Positions 1 through 64,000 of a stretch of 64,000 bases of DNA are shown one piece after another (within the stretch, counting starts at the first letter, position 1; each line of letters opens with the position of its first letter). Origin of the DNA: Amorphochlora amoebiformis (taxonomy: Eukaryota > Cercozoa > Chlorarachniophyceae); assembly GCA_054601695.1 (NCBI GenBank), contig BAAHQB010000148.1:415406-479405 (forward strand), in the 5' to 3' direction. The notes below the pieces were generated by a model. The model had not been told where the DNA came from and did no database searches. It saw nothing but the letters and a program-made list of their open reading frames with translations. A program made the translations under genes and the position numbers.

Positions 1-207
1 TATATTATATATATATACACGTAGGTAATAGTACATGTACATTTATGCGTGTAGATATGCATTTCTAAAGTCAAACAAAAAACGTTAGAATAATACATAT
101 GTTACTTTATATGTATTTATAAATACATATGTATATATATGTGTATATAAATACATATTTGTATATATATATATAATTATATATATATATATATAATTAG
201 TATGTAC

Positions 208-261
<54 letters not shown>

Positions 262-273
262 ATATATATATAC

Positions 274-299
274 ATGTGTGTATATGCGAATATACCCTA
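274..299 (-). CDS. Gene C exon 8 (tentative)
   Basis: Acceptor AAACCCTCAG is good, donor ACACAT|GTATAT. Phase 1 in. Encodes GYIRIYTH. It merges into TA sequence, so it is uncertain. Confidence 0.4.
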
Positions 300-1314
300 C
301 TGAGGGTTTTAGAAACTCGCGCTTTATTATTATATATTAGTCAACCGTCAATGGGGAGTCCACCATTCGTAGCCTCACCCTAATATATACATATAGTTGT
401 ATCTATATGTATACATATATATTTATATATAGAAGGAGAAATAAATACTATGTGTGTATTCTTGCCGGGAAGGAAATATACGTTGGAAAATATATTACCC
501 TTGCTTCTGCAAACTGAAAAGACACGCTTGCGTATATACGCTCAGTGTAACGTAAATTCCATATAGCCCATACTGTAAAAAAAAGAACCAAAAAAACAGT
601 GATTACGAAAAATAGAGAAAGATGAAGGAACAGTATAAAAAAAGCTAAAATTCGGACATCTTCGAACACGGATCTCTTGTTTATCTCACTCTTCGACTGA
701 TATACGAATGCAAGGGATAAGGTTAAGGTCCCATATACAAAACAATACAAATCATATCCAAACAGAGAACCCCTCTGTACTAAAAATAGACGGGCCGCAC
801 AAGAACACAGGCATACTTTCGGAAGACATGCGAAAAAACGGATCGAAAAGAGGTACGTAGCCTAAGATTTCGAAGTATTCAACCCTCCCCGTGCCCCATG
901 CCGAAGAAATTCTTCATTTTTCGGCGAAAAACTCACCATAACACCGGCGTGGGCGTCGAGCCCGGACACGCCAACCATAGCGGTTTTCGAGCTTGGGGGT
1001 CTGCGACCCGGAGTTGTTTTTTCTCTCTTCAATTTTTCTACCGACAAATTAAAACTTTTCGAGAATTCATCAATCTAATCATCCTTAACAGCCCTCTAAT
1101 ACAAGAGAATGATTTATTAGAGGTCTAATGTACACGTGTGTAGTTTATTGATATCCGGATAAAAAAACGCTAATACCTTTACTGCCCGCTTCGCACGTGC
1201 AGAGTTCGAGACGACAGTTTCGGATCTTTTTCCTCGCTCGTATGTCCTGATATTAGGTAAAATCACCAAGAATACACACTTTAATTCTTCGGTTTCTTCA
1301 TCCTTCGGCTGCAT
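274..1314 (-). CDS. Gene C: 5' part of a micro-exon gene (runs off left edge)
   Basis: Eight exons (1280-1314, 1177-1246, 937-1026, 658-696, 499-513, 449-460, 346-379, 274-299) whose phases all agree. It opens [14 protein letters not shown] and continues basic and Ser-rich. I do not recognise the family. Unlike gene A, the first three introns are short, unique and not TA-rich. The region resembles the start of an ordinary gene before TA tracts appear at the left edge. Confidence 0.66.
346..379 (-). CDS. Gene C exon 7
   Basis: Acceptor ATATTAG, donor GACG|GTTGAC, phase 0 to 1. Encodes [11 protein letters not shown]. Confidence 0.65.
449..460 (-). CDS. Gene C exon 6 (12-base microexon, tentative)
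   Basis: Acceptor TTCCCGGCAAG, donor CACATA|GTATTT. Encodes NTHI in phase 0. It could be skipped without changing phase. Confidence 0.35.
499..513 (-). CDS. Gene C exon 5 (15-base microexon)
   Basis: The acceptor GTCTTTTCAG is the best polypyrimidine acceptor in the gene. Donor GCAAGG|GTAATA, phase 0. Encodes FAEAR. Confidence 0.55.
658..696 (-). CDS. Gene C exon 4
   Basis: Acceptor GTATATCAG, donor GAAGAT|GTCCGA, 13 codons in phase 0. Encodes [13 protein letters not shown]. Confidence 0.68.
937..1026 (-). CDS. Gene C exon 3
   Basis: Acceptor AAATTGAAG, donor GTTATG|GTGAGT (consensus), 30 codons in phase 0. Contains [18 protein letters not shown], then DAHAGVM. Confidence 0.72.
1177..1246 (-). 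CDS. Gene C exon 2
   Basis: Acceptor CCTAATATCAG (branch-like and typical), donor GTAAAG|GTATTA, phase 2 to 0. Encodes [20 protein letters not shown] and three more residues. The 33-base intron before it is unusually short. Confidence 0.75.
1280..1314 (-). CDS. Gene C exon 1
   Basis: ATG then [11 protein letters not shown]. Donor TTAAA|GTGTGT, phase 2. A possible acceptor GGGCAAAG directly precedes the ATG, so it could be internal if the candidate exon at 2341-2402 belongs to the same gene. Confidence 0.66.
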
Positions 1315-1449
1315 CTTTGCCCGACAGCCAAAGCCAATGGTGTGTGCGGGTCCTTGTGTGCGTGTTCGATCGCACATACACCACCGACCAATTGAAAAAA
1401 ATGCCAAAATCTACTTGTCCTCTCTCAGAATACACCGAGCCCCACGTTC

Positions 1450-1752
1450 CTAGACCTTGCCTTTTGCCGACAAACACTGTGTGACACTTGGAAACGCTTC
1501 CGGTGTTGAAGTGATGCCACTGTTCGTAGCCAACGCACTGTTTGGCACTGTGCGCGGTGTGTTCTTACCTGTGAGCACAGAAAGGGTGGCTTGCGTCTCA
1601 GTACGTACCCACTGGTTAGACCGAACCATCTGCCAGGGTCGACTTACTTCGTCTTCTTGTTGTGGGGTGCATAAAGCGATGGTTTTCGCGGTATATTCGG
1701 TCTGTATGTTTACTGGGCCGGAGAATTTATAATTGGGCGGAAGAATTAACAA
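1450..1752 (-). other. 303-base mixed-composition segment open on both strands
   Basis: Minus frame of 100 codons, Thr/Ser/Pro/Asn-rich and ending QCLSAKGKV-stop. An overlapping plus frame runs 1457-1732. No splice-bounded structure decides between them. It lies about 140 bases upstream of the gene C start, so it may instead be promoter or 5' untranslated sequence. Confidence 0.35.
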
Positions 1753-1916
1753 TTAAACGAATGATCAAAACGTTTATAAATTTCTCGCGTGTAGTTGCAA
1801 TATTAGAATTTGTCGAGTGTAAGGTGTTCTGTTTTCTAGGTTGTTTCAGCTAGATCTGATATCGCCCATGGTGTGTAAAGGTATCATGAAGAATTACAGG
1901 TATGGTAAACGTTAAA

Positions 1917-2012
<96 letters not shown>

Positions 2013-2059
2013 TTGTGTGTGTATATCATTGAATATATATACGTATATACATATGTGTG

Positions 2060-2122
<63 letters not shown>

Positions 2123-2142
2123 ATACATATGTGTTTATAATA

Positions 2143-2187
<45 letters not shown>

Positions 2188-2261
2188 CAATAGTATGTAA
2201 TTACATACACAGTGACATACACAGTACATCATGCTAAAGGGTCTGGAGAATACGATTGAGG

Positions 2262-2304
<43 letters not shown>

Positions 2305-2340
2305 GTATGATCGTTGGATTTGTGGGTATGTGTAATATAC

Positions 2341-2402
2341 AATGGAGGACCGCATGTCATGCATCAATATTCTTTTCCTCCTCTTCAGCATTTCTTCCAG
2401 CA
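2341..2402 (-). CDS. Candidate exon, strand ambiguous
   Basis: Minus reading: acceptor CTCACGTTAG, donor TCCATT|GTATAT, encoding LEEMLKRRKRILMHDMRSSI (phase 1 to 0). Plus reading: ATG at 2342 gives a signal-peptide-like MEDRMSCINILFLLFSISSS, ending at a donor-like GTGAGA at 2408. Both are plausible. The minus reading would place it upstream of gene C. Confidence 0.4.
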
Positions 2403-2427
2403 CTAACGTGAGATTAGAGTCAGACTT

Positions 2428-2502
2428 AGCGTTAGGGTTAGGGTTAGGGTTAGGGTTAGGGTTAGGGTTAGGGTTAGGGTTAGGGTTAGGGTTAGGGTTA
2501 GG
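2428..2502 (+). repeat. TTAGGG array
   Basis: Twelve tandem TTAGGG units in the interval between genes C and A. Not associated with a confirmed exon. Confidence 0.95.
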
Positions 2503-2812
2503 ACCACCCCTACAGCCTACAGTAGGTATGGAGACAAGCTTGTCACTGTTTGTGACATGAGCCGAATAATAAATTTAGTATGAAGACAATTGTCGACCAA
2601 TTTTTATCCTGCCGTCACGAAGAGTGACACTCCATGGGGTACCAGAACTAATACTAGTTTTATACTCTCAGATAATAGTTGTTACTAAATGTTTTTTTTT
2701 TATGAAATGGTTACCTCTATTCTACGTTCTTTGACTCAGAAAACTTACTGTACGTCTAGTACATGTATACTTGTAAATATATATTCATATATCATGATAC
2801 ATATATTACATG

Positions 2813-2848
<36 letters not shown>

Positions 2849-2865
2849 CAAAATATGATATATCT

Positions 2866-2900
<35 letters not shown>

Positions 2901-2923
2901 TTATATATATCAAAATATGATAT

Positions 2924-2959
<36 letters not shown>

Positions 2960-3193
2960 CATACACGAACATTATATATATTGAATATACATGTATACTA
3001 GTATATGATATATATATATATATATATAAATATCATGATTCATGATTCATGATATGTGTACATCTATAGCTACTAGGATATTCGACTAGATCTAGAAATA
3101 TATAATGTAGTATATATACATACACATATAATACTATTAAAATATATATGATATCTAAATATACTAGAATATGTACATACATCTTTAATAATT

Positions 3194-3280
<87 letters not shown>

Positions 3281-3315
3281 TACATACATATACATATATA
3301 CTTCTTTTTTATCAC

Positions 3316-3348
<33 letters not shown>

Positions 3349-3617
3349 CATATAGAAACTAGATATGTGACATAATAAATAACCAACTTAACTCTATCTT
3401 TCAGTAGCTAGATAGGAGAATTTTCTTGGAATTCCTGGATCTAGGCCTCTGATTCTACATATATCGTTAGACTATTTATGAGAGATATAGGCCAAACCTC
3501 TAGCTATATGCGTTACCATTTCAACTGTTAAAATTCTAGAAAATTCCAGAAAATTCTGGAGATTCTAGAAAATTTCTAGAAATTTCTAGAAATTCTAGAA
3601 ATTCTAGAAAATCGACA
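2503..3617. other. Interval downstream of gene A stop
   Basis: 2503-2770 is mixed unique sequence with no supported gene. 2770-3350 is TA tract with short direct repeats (TCAAAATATGATATA). 3360-3530 is mixed. 3532-3612 is the TTTCTAGAAA array. Confidence 0.7.
3532..3612. repeat. Palindromic TTTCTAGAAA array
   Basis: Eight or nine overlapping copies of AATTCTAGAAA and similar, each self-complementary. It starts just after the gene A stop codon, so transcribed RNA could fold into hairpins in the 3' untranslated region. Confidence 0.8.
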
Positions 3618-48611
<44,994 letters not shown>

Positions 48612-48629
48612 ACTTGCCCCCCCCCCCCC

Positions 48630-49632
48630 GAAAAAAACCGAACAAAAGCTCACGAACAAGATAAAAACAAAAGTTAAATCATCGGGAGTTCGAATTTGGG
48701 CCCCAGGGGAAATGCTTCCCGACTTTTTATAAACTGCCTCGAATCTCCCTCCTTCGCGCGCTCCGCTTCCGACCGCATAATTCGAGTCCTACCCCGAAAA
48801 AATCAATTTCAAGCTTGAACACTAACCCAAATCGGAAAAAGAAGCGAGCTACGTAGCGCCCTGAGGGAGTGCGTTTCGAAATAGGGTGCCTCTCGGGGGG
48901 TGGGAGAATGTGACAATTTTGAACCTTTTGAATGGTGTGATATATCCCTTTGTCACGCAAAACGTTCGCGTGATGACGTTGTTATGTCACGGTATATTCA
49001 TACTGAAAGACACTAAAGTTGTGATATATGGATATCTTAATATAAGATATCCTAATTTCACGATGACGGCTTGCCGATGTGTTCGCTTTTAAGGTTCCGT
49101 TGCTCCCGCGGTAAATCAGTTAGAGACTCTTCCAATCGTTATCGCGGAATTCATTTGGTGCCAAGGTGTATCGTTATTGGTTCGTCTTTTGCGCGAAAGT
49201 GTTTCGGTTTGGTTTTAGTTTCGGGGCTTTGATGCTTGGGTGAAAGAGAGGGATCAGCTTGTGTGTGTGTGTGTATGCGTGTTTGTTTTTTGTATATTAA
49301 TACACACATACACATATACATATATATATATATATATATATCTGTATATATATGTACATATATATATATATATATATATACATACATACATATATGTATA
49401 TATGTATATACACATATATATACATATACATATATATATTCAATTCAAATATGTATATATATTATATATTTATATATATATATATATGTATTTATATATA
49501 TACATATACATATACATATATATTATATATAAATATATATATATATATGTATACACATATATATTCAATTCAAATATATATATATATATATATATATACA
49601 CATTACACGCACACACACATACATACATACAT

Positions 49633-49666
<34 letters not shown>

Positions 49667-49700
49667 GCACACATATATACACACACATAACACTTATATT
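48630..49700. promoter_or_regulatory. Divergent intergenic region between genes A and B
   Basis: The largest stretch of complex, non-repetitive sequence near the two start regions. About 48.66 to 49.25 kb has mixed composition, followed by TG and TA tracts to 49.7 kb. Genes A and B point away from it, so it probably holds both promoters. No TATA or initiator element stands out. A short plus frame from the ATG at 49077 (CSLLRFRCSRGKSVRDSSNR and on) could be an untranslated or alternative 5' exon of gene B, but it has no donor in the phase exon 1 needs. Confidence 0.5.
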
Positions 49701-49712
49701 CCCCATATGTAG

Positions 49713-64000
<14,288 letters not shown>

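Noticed and set aside
1457-1732. Plus-strand 91-codon frame as a gene
   Set aside because: It overlaps a 100-codon minus frame with equal plausibility, and there are no splice or start signals to decide. Reported only as an ambiguous segment.
1884-2237. Tyr-Ile-Tyr-Ile open frames, here and at dozens of other places
   Set aside because: (TA)n has no stop codon in four of its six frames. These frames lack any other composition and exist on both strands at once.
48727-48960. Minus-strand 77-codon frame in the intergenic region
   Set aside because: No acceptor or donor fits gene A phases, and it occupies the likely promoter.

Overview
This looks like nuclear DNA of an unidentified eukaryote, probably a protist. 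It is dominated by (TA)n microsatellites, TTAGGG/CCCTAA blocks, (GA)n tracts and minisatellites. Almost every long open frame is a simple-repeat artefact (Tyr-Ile, Arg-Val, Ser-Leu, Asn-Pro). I found no rRNA, tRNA, transposon or CRISPR array. The coding content is scattered through the repeats as exons of about 10 to 165 bases. Most are bounded by AG acceptors and GT donors, and most agree in reading phase with their neighbours. Coordinates were derived by hand and may be off by a base or two.

Layout. Gene C (minus strand, from 1314 off the left edge) has eight short exons. Gene A (minus strand, 48611 to 3618) is modelled with 57 exons, about 2.9 kb of coding sequence in 45 kb. Its N-terminal half has divergent ankyrin repeats, its middle is unrecognised, and its C-terminus is Lys/Arg-rich and ends in an acidic tail with a stop. 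Four junctions in gene A do not close in phase (A16/A17, A20/A21, A21/A22, A33/A34). Gene B (plus strand, 49713 past the right edge) encodes a leucine-rich-repeat protein. Fifteen consecutive exons agree in phase, giving a basic N-terminus, about a dozen LRRs and an LRR-cap-like motif. Genes A and B are divergent around a mixed-sequence interval at 48.6 to 49.7 kb.

Introns. They consist of TA tracts, telomere-type repeats in both orientations, GA/CT tracts and minisatellites. Telomere-type repeats often supply the splice site itself. Many exons have partial copies in the adjacent introns: copies of the 5' half with its acceptor lie upstream, and copies of the 3' half with its donor lie downstream. 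I saw no copy in the wrong order.

Function. Ankyrin and LRR proteins are general interaction scaffolds, so I cannot assign a pathway. The main interest is gene architecture: real proteins hidden in sequence that a repeat masker or ORF finder would discard.
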